From contig CALKXE010000087.1 in the NCBI GenBank assembly GCA_938003955.1, forward strand, positions 1-45,216: a stretch of 45,216 nt of DNA. Reading direction: 5' to 3'. Origin of the DNA: an uncultured Saprospiraceae bacterium (GTDB lineage Bacteria; Bacteroidota; Bacteroidia; Chitinophagales; Saprospiraceae). Position numbers and translations under genes: made by a program. Of the stretch, positions 35,781-44,102 are shown in pieces. The notes beneath the pieces are model-generated. The model made no database searches, had not been told where the DNA came from, and saw only the letters and a program-made list of their open reading frames with translations. The stretch's first letter is position 1. Every line of letters starts with the position of its first letter.

Positions 35781-36325
35781 CACTGTCCTTTTACGTAATT
35801 CTCTATTTTTTTCACAGCGTGGTGATATGACGCTTTCAAAGCACCTACAGATGTTTCTAGCATTTCCGACATATCCTTATAGCTCATCTCATCATAATAT
35901 CTGAGATTAAATACCGTTTTTTGCTTTTCTGGAAGTTGTAATATTGCTTTCTGAAGTGCAAGTTCAGCTTCGTTTCCATCAAAAAAGGTATCAGCCCTTA
36001 AGGAATACTCTATCGAATTTTCATCTCCATCGATGGCTTCAGTTCGCTTCTTTTTTTTCCTATTAAGAAAAGTAATACTTTCATTCGTCGCTATCCTATA
36101 TATCCAAGTATAGATTTTAGAGTCTCTATTAAATTTACCAATATTTTTATACACTTTTATGAAGGTATTTTGCAAGACATCATTAGCATCATCATGCAAT
36201 GTGACCATCCTTCGAATATGCCAATAAATTGGTTCTTGAAACTGATGCATCAACGACCTAAATCCTCCATCTTTGTTCAGTTGGATCAATTCTAAAATTT
36301 GCTCATCTGTAAGTTGTGCTTTCAA
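35780..36325 (-). CDS. ECF RNA polymerase sigma factor
   Basis: The 181-residue protein has region 2 (about 20-85; DDANDVLQNTFIKVYKNIGKF and the -10 recognition helix IYTWIYRIATNESITFLNR) and region 4 (about 120-175; YDEMSYKDMSEMLETSVGALKASYHHAV). It is the first gene of a sigma/anti-sigma/Spy-like operon. It differs clearly from the other ECF factor at 8.6-9.1 kb. Confidence 0.93.
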   Translation of the reverse strand: MKAQLTDEQILELIQLNKDGGFRSLMHQFQEPIYWHIRRMVTLHDDANDVLQNTFIKVYKNIGKFNRDSKIYTWIYRIATNESITFLNRKKKKRTEAIDGDENSIEYSLRADTFFDGNEAELALQKAILQLPEKQKTVFNLRYYDEMSYKDMSEMLETSVGALKASYHHAVKKIENYVKGQ

Positions 36326-36393
36326 ATACTAATTATTGAGTACGTTTATATGACTCATTTATTTGTCAAAGGTTTAAAACACGAATTGTTTTA

Positions 36394-37359
36394 TTAATTG
36401 AACTCATGAAGTTCTATGTCATTTAGCTTCGCTAGATCAAGAATAGTAGTTGATTCTTTATTATTGTACATCGGTATAAATTTAGCTCCGTCTACCAAAT
36501 CAATGCAGCTATATGACCGTTTACTGTGTATAATCTGCGAATAAGTATCATCGAAGCCCTTAATCAATACGAGCACCTCTAATTTATTATCAATCAACCT
36601 TTGTAAAGACTTACCGTACAAAGGACTGTCCTCTGTTATATTATGTACAATCGTCCAATTGAGTGGAAATAGATGAATACTCTCAAACTCCAAATCAAGT
36701 CGTTTGAACCTTCTTCTCATTTGACCATCAACTTCTTCTAGCCATGCCAATGTAACTCTTGCTTGAAGATCAATAATCTGATTATTCGCAGCATTTACTA
36801 TTCTGAACTGTAGTGATCTACTGTTATTCTTATTGGCATTAGGTGCAATGAGCATTTTATCACTAAATAATATATGTGCCTTAGGCTTTGAGAATTTCGC
36901 AAACGACAAACCAGTCAATATTGCAAATGAGATAAGACCTACAAATGCCACAAAAGCTGACACTAAATTGGCAGCATTGCCTTGCGGACTCATACGTCCA
37001 TAGCCCACAGTTGTAAATGTTTGGATACTAAAGTAAATCATCTGAGTATACATCTCAAACCAAGTATTCCCCTTAGCACCTACCACAAATTCTGGACCTA
37101 TAGCCATGAATACAAGGGCAAATACGCAATTGAACAAGAAGTATATAATCAGAAAACTAACCAAAATTTTGGTCCAAGATAAAGTCAATACCGATTCGTA
37201 GATATTAGCACCCGATTTACCTTTTCGCTCTATATTGAAGGTTCCATCAGGATTAATCAATCTGTAATTATCATCATTTTGACGTTTATCGAAAACAAGG
37301 TTATCAGATTCTGCAATCTCTGATTCCTCTATGTTGTACTTTTCTTCGTTTTGCTCCAA
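36394..37359 (-). CDS. Inward-rectifier (Kir-type) potassium channel
   Basis: The 321-residue protein has a cytoplasmic N-terminus, two transmembrane helices (about 62-90 and 132-160) and a pore loop with the selectivity filter TVGYG (117-121). The C-terminal beta-sandwich of Kir channels follows (RSLQFRIVNAANNQIIDLQAR; LPLNWTIVHNITEDSPLYG-like FPLNWTIVHNITEDSPLYG). It conducts K+ in and out of the cell, perhaps linked to osmotic or membrane potential control. It is divergent from the GH3-family gene, 106 bp apart. Confidence 0.93.
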   Translation of the reverse strand: MEQNEEKYNIEESEIAESDNLVFDKRQNDDNYRLINPDGTFNIERKGKSGANIYESVLTLSWTKILVSFLIIYFLFNCVFALVFMAIGPEFVVGAKGNTWFEMYTQMIYFSIQTFTTVGYGRMSPQGNAANLVSAFVAFVGLISFAILTGLSFAKFSKPKAHILFSDKMLIAPNANKNNSRSLQFRIVNAANNQIIDLQARVTLAWLEEVDGQMRRRFKRLDLEFESIHLFPLNWTIVHNITEDSPLYGKSLQRLIDNKLEVLVLIKGFDDTYSQIIHSKRSYSCIDLVDGAKFIPMYNNKESTTILDLAKLNDIELHEFN

Positions 37360-37465
37360 TTGTAAAATGATTTTACTATACGTAAGGTACTAATTTACAA
37401 GATTAATCTATTTCTCTTATTCACAAAATCATTTTTGATTCTAAAACCTTTACAAAGGAAGAAAA

Positions 37466-39046
37466 ATGCTTAACAAGTCATCAAGTTCTATTTTATCATT
37501 AAAAAAACCAAAAAACTCATACCTTAGCCAGTCAACCAAGCATAATATGGGGATAAAATCAAAATTGATCATGCCTGCTGCCAAATGGACAGCAAATCAC
37601 ATAAATAAGTGGGCGGAAAGGGCTGTAGAAGATCAGGATAAGATCATGATGAAACTTGTGTCTAAGGCTAAAAACACTAAGTTTGGGAAAGATCACGGGT
37701 TTGAAAACATCAAATCTTATGAAGATTACAAGAATCAGGTACCCATTAGAGATTATGAAGGATTGCGCCCATACGTGGACGAAGTTGTAAATGGGAAATC
37801 TGACATTTTATGGCCTGGAAAACCAAAGTACTTTGCAAAAACAAGTGGTACTACTTCAGGTGTTAAATATATCCCATTGACAGCAGACAGTATGCCTAAT
37901 CATATGAACTCTGCCAAAAGTGCAATGTTAAATTATATAGCCGAATCCAAAGACGCTTCTGTTTTTGATGGTAAGATGATCTTCTTATCTGGATCTCCAG
38001 AATTATCCCAAAAAGGGGGAATAAATACTGGTAGATTATCAGGAATCGTAAATCATGAAATCCCTAGATGGCTGAAGGCCAATCAATTGCCGAGTTATGA
38101 AACTAACTGCATAGAAGAGTGGGAAGAAAAACTAGAAAAAATAGTTGACGAAACACTCATGAATGATATGCGACTTATCAGTGGGATACCTCCATGGGTT
38201 CAGATGTATTATGAAAGACTGCTCGAACGAACGGGAAAGTCAACTATCAAAGAGATATTCCCGAATTTTAACCTTTTCATGTACGGCGGAGTCAATTTCG
38301 AACCCTATCGTGCACAGCTAGAGTCATTAATCGGTGAACGAATTCCGAGTGTTGAGCTCTATCCGGCATCAGAAGGCTTCATAGCATTCCAAGTAAATCA
38401 AAACGAACAAGGACTTCTTCTTAATACAAAATCTGGTATTTTCTTCGAGTTCATTCCAGTAGATGAAGTTCATAAAGAGAAGCCCATTAGACTCAAACTT
38501 GATCAAGTAGAATTAGGAAAAGATTATGCTTTGATCATCAATAATAATGCTGGACTATGGGGATATAGTATTGGAGACAGTGTACGATTTGTGTCCTTCG
38601 CCCCATATAAGCTAGTCGTATCCGGAAGAATAAAGCACTACATCTCTGCATTCGGAGAACATGTAATAGGAAAAGAAGTAGAAGAAGCGATACTCAATGT
38701 GGCCAATAAACAAAATATTAGCATCGTAGAATTCACAGTGGCGCCGCAAGTAAATCCGGCAGACGGAAGTACACCATATCATGAATGGTTCGTAGAATTT
38801 GTGGATGCCCCGAAAGACATGGCAGCATTTTCTAAGTCCGTGGATTTGGAAATGGTGAAACAAAACATATACTACGAAGATCTTATAAAAGGAAAAATCC
38901 TTCAACCTCTCAAAATCAACAAACTCAAAACTGACGCATTCAGGTCATTCATGAGAGATCAGGGAAAACTGGGAGGACAGAATAAGGTCCCCCGTCTAAG
39001 TAACGACAGGAAAATTGCGGACAAACTCAATAAATATATTGACTAG
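37466..39046 (+). CDS. GH3-family (auxin-responsive promoter family) amidosynthetase-like protein
   Basis: GH3 proteins adenylate a carboxylic acid and join it to an amine. The 526-residue protein has the ATP motif TSGTTSG (126-132), a second motif in LYPASEGFIAFQ and a third in YSIGDSVRF, in the expected order, with a long C-terminal domain (HEWFVEFVDAPKD). Typical Bacteroidota members begin MGIKS; here that is Met28 (ATG 37547), so the first 27 residues may be untranslated, although AAGGAAG upstream of 37466 favours the longer form. The bacterial substrate is unknown. The stop overlaps the start of the next gene (TAGTG). Confidence 0.9.
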   Translation: MLNKSSSSILSLKKPKNSYLSQSTKHNMGIKSKLIMPAAKWTANHINKWAERAVEDQDKIMMKLVSKAKNTKFGKDHGFENIKSYEDYKNQVPIRDYEGLRPYVDEVVNGKSDILWPGKPKYFAKTSGTTSGVKYIPLTADSMPNHMNSAKSAMLNYIAESKDASVFDGKMIFLSGSPELSQKGGINTGRLSGIVNHEIPRWLKANQLPSYETNCIEEWEEKLEKIVDETLMNDMRLISGIPPWVQMYYERLLERTGKSTIKEIFPNFNLFMYGGVNFEPYRAQLESLIGERIPSVELYPASEGFIAFQVNQNEQGLLLNTKSGIFFEFIPVDEVHKEKPIRLKLDQVELGKDYALIINNNAGLWGYSIGDSVRFVSFAPYKLVVSGRIKHYISAFGEHVIGKEVEEAILNVANKQNISIVEFTVAPQVNPADGSTPYHEWFVEFVDAPKDMAAFSKSVDLEMVKQNIYYEDLIKGKILQPLKINKLKTDAFRSFMRDQGKLGGQNKVPRLSNDRKIADKLNKYID

Positions 39047-40386
39047 TGACCAATCTCTCCATAGCAAAAAGCAATTATAAATACGTGCAGCTAATAGGTG
39101 CATTAATCCTTTTTTTTGCTACCATTTACCTAGTATCAATTCCACAACAATCAGACTTCATTAAGATTATATTGGCAGGAGGAGCTGCTTTTGCTAGCTA
39201 TAGCTATTTATCTTTCTTTTCAGAAATGAAGGCTCGCCAAGTACTTGCCCTAGGCATTGGCATTAGAGTGGGCATATTATTCTTTTTTCCCAATCTGAGT
39301 GATGATATATACAGATTTGTGTGGGACGGACAGCTCATTTCACAAGGTGTTAATCCATATGGGTATTTGCCCTCCGATATTATCTCAGAAATGGAAGGCT
39401 CTTATTGGCAGCACTTATATTCCAATATGAATAGTCCAGACTACTTCACAATATATCCACCAATTACACAGCTGTTATTCTATGTTTCCACTTGGGTAGG
39501 TGAGAATATTTGGTGGAGTAGCTTTATAATTAAAATATGCTTTTTCATAGCGGAAATATTTACTTTTTATGGGTTGGTTCGTCTTCTCAACTCATTGATG
39601 AAAAACACTTCTCTTGTTGCCATATACTTTCTCAATCCACTAGTAATGGTAGAAGGAATGGGAAATCTTCATTTCGAGATTATTATGATTTCTTTTTGGG
39701 TTTGGGGTATATATCATACGATCACAAAGAAAAAAATAGTGCTCGGCGCATTATTTTTTGCATTATCTATCGCAAGCAAGCTGCTTCCATTGATGTTTCT
39801 CCCCTATTTCTTATTTAAAATGTCTGGGAAATATAGAACTAGATTCTTTATCTCTGGAATACTATTTACGTTACTTTCATTTTTACCGATTATACTCGGC
39901 CTTGACTTTGCTAACTTTGGTTCGAGTATAGACCTCTACTTTCAGAAATTCGAGTTCAATGCTGGCATTTATTACCTATTGAGGTATTTGGGTCACCTAT
40001 GGTCAGGATATAATCTGATTCACTATATAGGCCCATTCCTTGGAATCACCACTGTATTACTGATCGTCAAAAAAGCATATTCTTCTTCGGAGTACTCACT
40101 TCAACACTTTTTAGATTTTGCCTTTTTTAGCTTTACGGCTTATATTTTATTGGCTACTACAGTTCATCCTTGGTACTTGGCGATCCCAATAATGTTGAGT
40201 GTATTCGTAAGATTTCGATTTGCAGTTGCTTGGTCTTTCTTAATTATGCTATCCTACATTAACTATAGTTATGATCCATATTTTGAGAATTTGTGGGTAA
40301 TCGCATCAGAGTACATATTGGTGTTTGGGATGATTGTATATGAAGTATTACATTCAGGCAATAGAAGACCAATAGCAAATATTTAG
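39046..40386 (+). CDS. Multi-helix membrane glycosyltransferase (mannosyltransferase-like)
   Basis: The 446-residue protein starts with GTG overlapping the TAG of the GH3 gene by one base. It has about ten or more transmembrane helices. After the second hydrophobic pair comes LSDDIYRFVWDGQLISQGVNPYGYLP, a segment typical of polyprenyl-phosphate-dependent GT-C transferases (Asp-Asp plus Asp-Gly), then FTIYPPITQLLFYV. Such enzymes move a sugar from a lipid carrier to a lipid or protein on the outer face of the inner membrane. Specificity is not visible. Tight coupling to the GH3-family gene suggests a shared product. Confidence 0.8.
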   Translation: MTNLSIAKSNYKYVQLIGALILFFATIYLVSIPQQSDFIKIILAGGAAFASYSYLSFFSEMKARQVLALGIGIRVGILFFFPNLSDDIYRFVWDGQLISQGVNPYGYLPSDIISEMEGSYWQHLYSNMNSPDYFTIYPPITQLLFYVSTWVGENIWWSSFIIKICFFIAEIFTFYGLVRLLNSLMKNTSLVAIYFLNPLVMVEGMGNLHFEIIMISFWVWGIYHTITKKKIVLGALFFALSIASKLLPLMFLPYFLFKMSGKYRTRFFISGILFTLLSFLPIILGLDFANFGSSIDLYFQKFEFNAGIYYLLRYLGHLWSGYNLIHYIGPFLGITTVLLIVKKAYSSSEYSLQHFLDFAFFSFTAYILLATTVHPWYLAIPIMLSVFVRFRFAVAWSFLIMLSYINYSYDPYFENLWVIASEYILVFGMIVYEVLHSGNRRPIANI

Positions 40387-40398
40387 TGAGTATTAAAC

Positions 40399-40432
40399 AA
40401 AAAAAAGACCTACTACATAATGCAGCAGGTCT
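40399..40432 (-). terminator. Terminator of the YceI gene
   Basis: On the minus strand AGACCTGCTGCA (40432-40421) pairs with TGTAGTAGGTCT (40417-40406) over 12 bp including two G-U, with a 3-nt loop, followed by a T run (complement of 40399-40405). On the plus strand those wobbles would be A-C mismatches, so it acts on the minus strand, 25 nt after the YceI stop. Confidence 0.88.
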
Positions 40433-40456
40433 TTCATGAATCTTATTGTCGTTATA

Positions 40457-41125
40457 TTACTTAGCGACTAAGCTTATTTTTAAAGTGATATCATCACTAA
40501 TAGCTTTATCTTTCAATCCTTCAATAAACGATGCAGAATTATACTTGATTCCCCAATCTGTTCTGTTGATTTTGAAATCAGGAGTACTTACTCTTACCAT
40601 ACCATCCTTTACATCAGTCATTGCCGTAAATCCTACTTGCTTAGTTTGACCTTTCATAGTTAGATTTCCATATACAAGTGCGTTACCAGTTGGGTCTCCT
40701 TCTTTTTTAGTCACCTTCGTGATTTCGAATTTTGCAGTTGGATAAGCAGCAACGTTAAAGAAATCGTCCTTGTTCTTATCATCAGAACCTTTAAGGTGAC
40801 CTTCTAAGTATGCTTTTTTATCTCCTTCTAGATCCGTACAATTGATTGTATTCATATCAAGGGTAAAACTACCACCTGTAATCATACCATTTGTCGCAGA
40901 TACTTCACCAGCTGTTACATCTATAGTTCCAGTATGAGAACCTGCAGGTTTAGTACCAGTCCACATCACTTTACTCACAGCTGCGTTTACTGCGTATTTT
41001 TTGCCTTCAGCTTTAGCTACAGTCCCTGCCGTATCGCTTACTTTAGCATCTTTACCTTTTGATCCGCATGCTACAAACATGGTCATAGTCAACATCAAAA
41101 AAGTAAATTTTAAAAGATTTTTCAT
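40457..41125 (-). CDS. YceI-family lipoprotein
   Basis: YceI proteins are lipocalin-like beta-barrels that bind long isoprenoid lipids. I chose ATG 41125 because it begins a lipobox signal peptide (MKNLLKFTFLMLTMTMFVAC, Cys20); upstream in-frame codons encode no signal. The 222-residue protein then has KYAVNAAVSKVMWTGTKPAG (strand 1), GEVSATNGMITGGSFTLDMN, LEGHLKGSD, NDFFNVAAYPTAKFEI-type DDFFNVAAYPTAKFEI, and INRTDWGIKYNSASF. It has a terminator directly downstream. It is transcribed in the same direction as the MerR-type regulator, 113 bp away. Confidence 0.93.
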   Translation of the reverse strand: MKNLLKFTFLMLTMTMFVACGSKGKDAKVSDTAGTVAKAEGKKYAVNAAVSKVMWTGTKPAGSHTGTIDVTAGEVSATNGMITGGSFTLDMNTINCTDLEGDKKAYLEGHLKGSDDKNKDDFFNVAAYPTAKFEITKVTKKEGDPTGNALVYGNLTMKGQTKQVGFTAMTDVKDGMVRVSTPDFKINRTDWGIKYNSASFIEGLKDKAISDDITLKISLVAK

Positions 41126-41238
41126 TTCGTAAAAGTTATTATTAGTTAAAAAAATTGATTTGAATTTTGTAAATGATTCAGTGTGCTTTTTATACTTCTC
41201 TTGGGAGTAAGAAGGTTTAACGATCAATATATGCACTA

Positions 41239-42141
41239 TTATTTTGTTAAAACTTTATAATTTGCTTTCTGGGCAAAAGATTTAACATCTGATATACTTC
41301 TGAGCAAACTTACATTCTCTGGAAGCTCTAGATTCTGAATTGCAGTCTGATAACCAGATATAAGAACATTACAATTAGGCAAGTGCCTACTTAATTCATT
41401 GATATATGGTTGAAGAGGACTCTGAGAAAAACTATCATTGAATAATGTAAAAATATAGTTAGCCTTGAATATCTTTTGTCCCTCCAAAACATCTATCAAT
41501 GGGATATTAGAACCAAGGTTGATTACATTAATACCAAGATCCTTCAATAGAAAATGCAAAAACAGAAGACTCAATTCATGAGACTCCCCTTCTGGAAGGT
41601 ATATCAAAAACCGCTTCGCGTCTGGGCGACTTTCTTTTGATTTATTATCAATTGCTACTATTGTTTTTCTTCTGATAATGTTTGCCACAAAGTTTTCATG
41701 GACACTTTTAATGGATCCAGCAATCCACATCATGCTCAATTTTTCCATCAGCGGATACACCACATCGTTCATCGTAACTTCGAAACCTTTAGAACTTATG
41801 TTATGCTCTATTATTTTGTTGAACTTATATTCGTCCAGCTCAAGCATCGCAAACATTAATGAATCTAGGTAATCTTCCGTTTCTATGGTTACTTCGGAGA
41901 GCTCAGACACCAGCCGTTTCATCTCACCATCACTCATCTTAGCTATCTTAGAAATTTTATAATTATTTCTATTTAATAAACTAATGTTGAGTATTTTCTG
42001 TAAGTCTTTATCTAGATAGTATCTGATATTGGTTTCTGTCCTTCGGGGAGTTATAATATTATACCTCTTTTCCCAAATACGAATGGTATGGGCTTTTATT
42101 CCACATAGTTTTTCAATGTCATTTATGGAGTAAACTGGCAT
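41239..42141 (-). CDS. MerR-family regulator with cobalamin-binding domain (CarH/LitR type)
   Basis: The 300-residue protein has an N-terminal MerR winged helix (YSINDIEKLCGIKAHTIRIWEKRYNII, quoted in part, residues 4-30), a helical linker and a B12-binding-type C-terminus. The lower-ligand motif ExHxxG appears as ESHELS (Glu186, His188, Ser191), so the ligand His is kept. The W-9x-EH motif of the helical bundle in light-sensing CarH reads W139-9x-E149-N150, so the upper His is Asn. Such proteins repress genes in the dark using adenosylcobalamin. Three direct repeats lie just upstream of its start (42153-42210). Confidence 0.87.
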   Translation of the reverse strand: MPVYSINDIEKLCGIKAHTIRIWEKRYNIITPRRTETNIRYYLDKDLQKILNISLLNRNNYKISKIAKMSDGEMKRLVSELSEVTIETEDYLDSLMFAMLELDEYKFNKIIEHNISSKGFEVTMNDVVYPLMEKLSMMWIAGSIKSVHENFVANIIRRKTIVAIDNKSKESRPDAKRFLIYLPEGESHELSLLFLHFLLKDLGINVINLGSNIPLIDVLEGQKIFKANYIFTLFNDSFSQSPLQPYINELSRHLPNCNVLISGYQTAIQNLELPENVSLLRSISDVKSFAQKANYKVLTK

Positions 42142-42152
42142 TTATATATTAC

Positions 42153-42210
42153 AAAGGTTAAACAAAAGATAGGAAAGTTAAACAAACTAAGATGACAAAG
42201 GTTCAAAAAC
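42153..42210. promoter_or_regulatory. Three direct repeats before the MerR/B12-type gene
   Basis: AAAGGTTAAACAAAA (42153-42167), AAAGTTAAACAAAC (42174-42187) and AAAGGTTCAAAAAC (42197-42210) repeat a core GTTAAACAAA with starts 20 and 24 bp apart. They lie between the gene start and about 70 bp upstream. Direct repeats at about two helical turns fit binding of a multimeric MerR-type regulator, plausibly autoregulation. Binding is inferred. Confidence 0.6.
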
Positions 42211-42295
42211 ATATCTTTTTATTCGCGGATAAAATATTAAAAGGTCATTTTAAGTCTAATATGACGGCCTTTACGAGTTATTTAAGTTAGAATAA

Positions 42296-42868
42296 TTACG
42301 TATAAATGCCTCGTCTTATAAAGCTCTTTATCTCTTCTCGCTTCGCTTCAAAAGCACTTTTATCTAGCTTCTTTGCAAAAAAATGAAGCCATTTCACACT
42401 GTTTATTATAATATTAAAAGTAGTGGTGAGTGACATGTGCACAAAGCTTCCTTCGTCCATTCCTGATTTCAGAATCTTTTTAAAGTCGTCCTCATATGCC
42501 TTCCTTCTGCTAAGAAACTGAGACAGTTCCTCTTTTGGCAAGTGTCTCCACTCGTCATTAAACACTGTTACGGAACTAGGATTATGATATGCAATATCAA
42601 TATGTAGATCTACTAAATTATCTAGTTTTTCAATATTCGTTTTTTCTTCTTTTTGAATCAGATCCATGCCTTCAGCAAACAATTCTGCACAGTCATTACA
42701 TATATTTACAAGGATTTCCTCTTTGGATTTTATATGACTGTATAAACTACTAGGTTCTAGACCTACTAACTCTGCAATATCTCTAACAGAAGTAGCTGCA
42801 TATCCTTTTTTTCGGAATAGCCTTGCCGAACTGACATATATTTCCTGTTTTCTCTTACTACGCTTCAT
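42296..42868 (-). CDS. TetR-family transcriptional regulator
   Basis: The 190-residue protein has an N-terminal TetR helix-turn-helix (KQEIYVSSARLFRKKGYAAT, then VRDIAELVGLEPSSLYSHIKSKEEIL, residues about 7-50) and a helical ligand-binding C-terminus. Its start overlaps the end of the PaaE-like gene by 11 nt, so it is transcribed with and after that gene. TetR regulators often accompany phenylacetate or fatty-acid pathway genes; the effector is unknown. Confidence 0.92.
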   Translation of the reverse strand: MKRSKRKQEIYVSSARLFRKKGYAATSVRDIAELVGLEPSSLYSHIKSKEEILVNICNDCAELFAEGMDLIQKEEKTNIEKLDNLVDLHIDIAYHNPSSVTVFNDEWRHLPKEELSQFLSRRKAYEDDFKKILKSGMDEGSFVHMSLTTTFNIIINSVKWLHFFAKKLDKSAFEAKREEIKSFIRRGIYT

Positions 42869-43931
42869 CGAAATTGACAGTTACTTCTGCTGTCCTTGGA
42901 TGGGCTTGGCAGGTGAGAATAAATCCATTTTCTACTTCATCGGGCTCGAGCGCATAGTTGATATCCATGCTAGCTTCTCCTTCCGTAACCTTTGCTTTAC
43001 ATGTAGAGCATACTCCGCCTTTACATGCATATGGAAGGTCCGCGCCAGCTGCTAAGGCTGCATCTAAGATGCTAGTCCCTCCAAAATCAAGTGGCATATC
43101 AAAACTCTCACCATCAAGGACGATAGTTACCTTACTCTCCGCTTCAGAGTCAAATGCTACTTCCTCTTTTTTAGCCTCTAATGGAATATCACTCGTATTA
43201 AACAATTCGAAATGAATCTTACTAGAATCAACATTTTGCTCAATCAATTGATCTTTTACTCCAAATATCATCTGTGCTGGACCACAAAGATAAAAGCCCG
43301 CTACCTCTGTAGGTTTATAGAATACTTTTCCAAACTTCTCGCATTTTTGGGCGTCAATTCTTCCAAAAAACAATGGGCTTCCCAGCTTCTCTTTACTTAA
43401 AATATGATGTACCGATAATCGATCTAGATATACATTCTTTAGTGCCTCTATCTCTTCTCGGAATATGATGGTATCAAAACTTCTATTACCATAGAATAAT
43501 GTAAACCTACTCTTAGGCTCGTCATGCATCACTGTCTTGATCATAGATAATATAGGAGTGATCCCACTTCCTGCGCCAAATGCTACATAGTGATTCTTTG
43601 CTTCACTATCAGGTGTTAATGCAAAACCTCCTGTTGGTGCCATGATTAACATCTCTTCATTATCTGCCAACACCTCATTCGCATAAGTAGAAAATTTTCC
43701 TCCCTCTACTTTTTTGATCGCTACTTTCCATTCATTTTCGTGAGGTGCACTGCATAGACTGTAGGATCGTCTTACTTTCTCCCCATTTATTTCTGTCTCT
43801 AACGCAAGGTATTGACCAGACTTATATTGAAACTCTGATTGTAGGGCTTTTGATACATCAAAACTGACAGACACACAATCTGCTGTCTCTTTGATTACCT
43901 TTTTTACTTTGATTTTATGTAGTGCGCTCAT
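42858..43931 (-). CDS. paaE: PaaE-like ferredoxin-NADP reductase with 2Fe-2S domain
   Basis: The 357-residue protein has an FAD-binding ferredoxin-reductase domain (RRSYSLCS at about 54-61), an NAD(P) domain (VAFGAGSGITPILSMI, about 115-130; FTLFYGNRSFDTIIF) and a C-terminal plant-type ferredoxin with CKGGVCSTCKAKV (about 304-316) and LTCQAHP. That is the PaaE layout: electron donor to phenylacetyl-CoA epoxidase PaaABC(D)E. No paaABCD genes are in the window, so it may serve another oxygenase. A TACCTTTG box lies 27 nt before the start. Confidence 0.9.
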   Translation of the reverse strand: MSALHKIKVKKVIKETADCVSVSFDVSKALQSEFQYKSGQYLALETEINGEKVRRSYSLCSAPHENEWKVAIKKVEGGKFSTYANEVLADNEEMLIMAPTGGFALTPDSEAKNHYVAFGAGSGITPILSMIKTVMHDEPKSRFTLFYGNRSFDTIIFREEIEALKNVYLDRLSVHHILSKEKLGSPLFFGRIDAQKCEKFGKVFYKPTEVAGFYLCGPAQMIFGVKDQLIEQNVDSSKIHFELFNTSDIPLEAKKEEVAFDSEAESKVTIVLDGESFDMPLDFGGTSILDAALAAGADLPYACKGGVCSTCKAKVTEGEASMDINYALEPDEVENGFILTCQAHPRTAEVTVNFDEA

Positions 43932-43957
43932 TTATTCTTTTTACGAATGGTTGTTCG

Positions 43958-43965
43958 CAAAGGTA
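43958..43965 (-). promoter_or_regulatory. Candidate -7 box for the paaE-tetR operon
   Basis: The minus strand reads TACCTTTG (complement of 43958-43965), an exact TAnnTTTG match followed by C, 27 nt before the PaaE-like start at 43931. A clear -33 TTTG is not seen. Confidence 0.6.
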
Positions 43966-44090
43966 ATTGTTTTTTGCGGGATTTAATTGTCTCTATAAAT
44001 GAGCTGAGGTACCCAAGATCTAAACTACACTCCAACAATTTAGATATTGTAAACAAAGTAATATTTGGTTTTTATAGATTGATAATTACA

Positions 44091-44098
44091 TATCTTTG
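44091..44098 (+). promoter_or_regulatory. Candidate -7 box very close to an outer-membrane gene start
   Basis: TATCTTTG matches TAnnTTTG, with a TTTG at 44064-44067 upstream (23-bp spacing). The ATG at 44103 is only four bases after the box. If transcription starts about seven bases downstream of the box, the message would be leaderless or start inside the gene. The box is also compatible with a later translation start. Confidence 0.5.
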
Positions 44099-44102
44099 AA
44101 AG

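Noticed and set aside
41126..41236. N-terminal extension of the YceI protein
   Set aside because: In-frame codons upstream of ATG 41125 encode a polar stretch before the lipobox signal peptide, which would not be exported.
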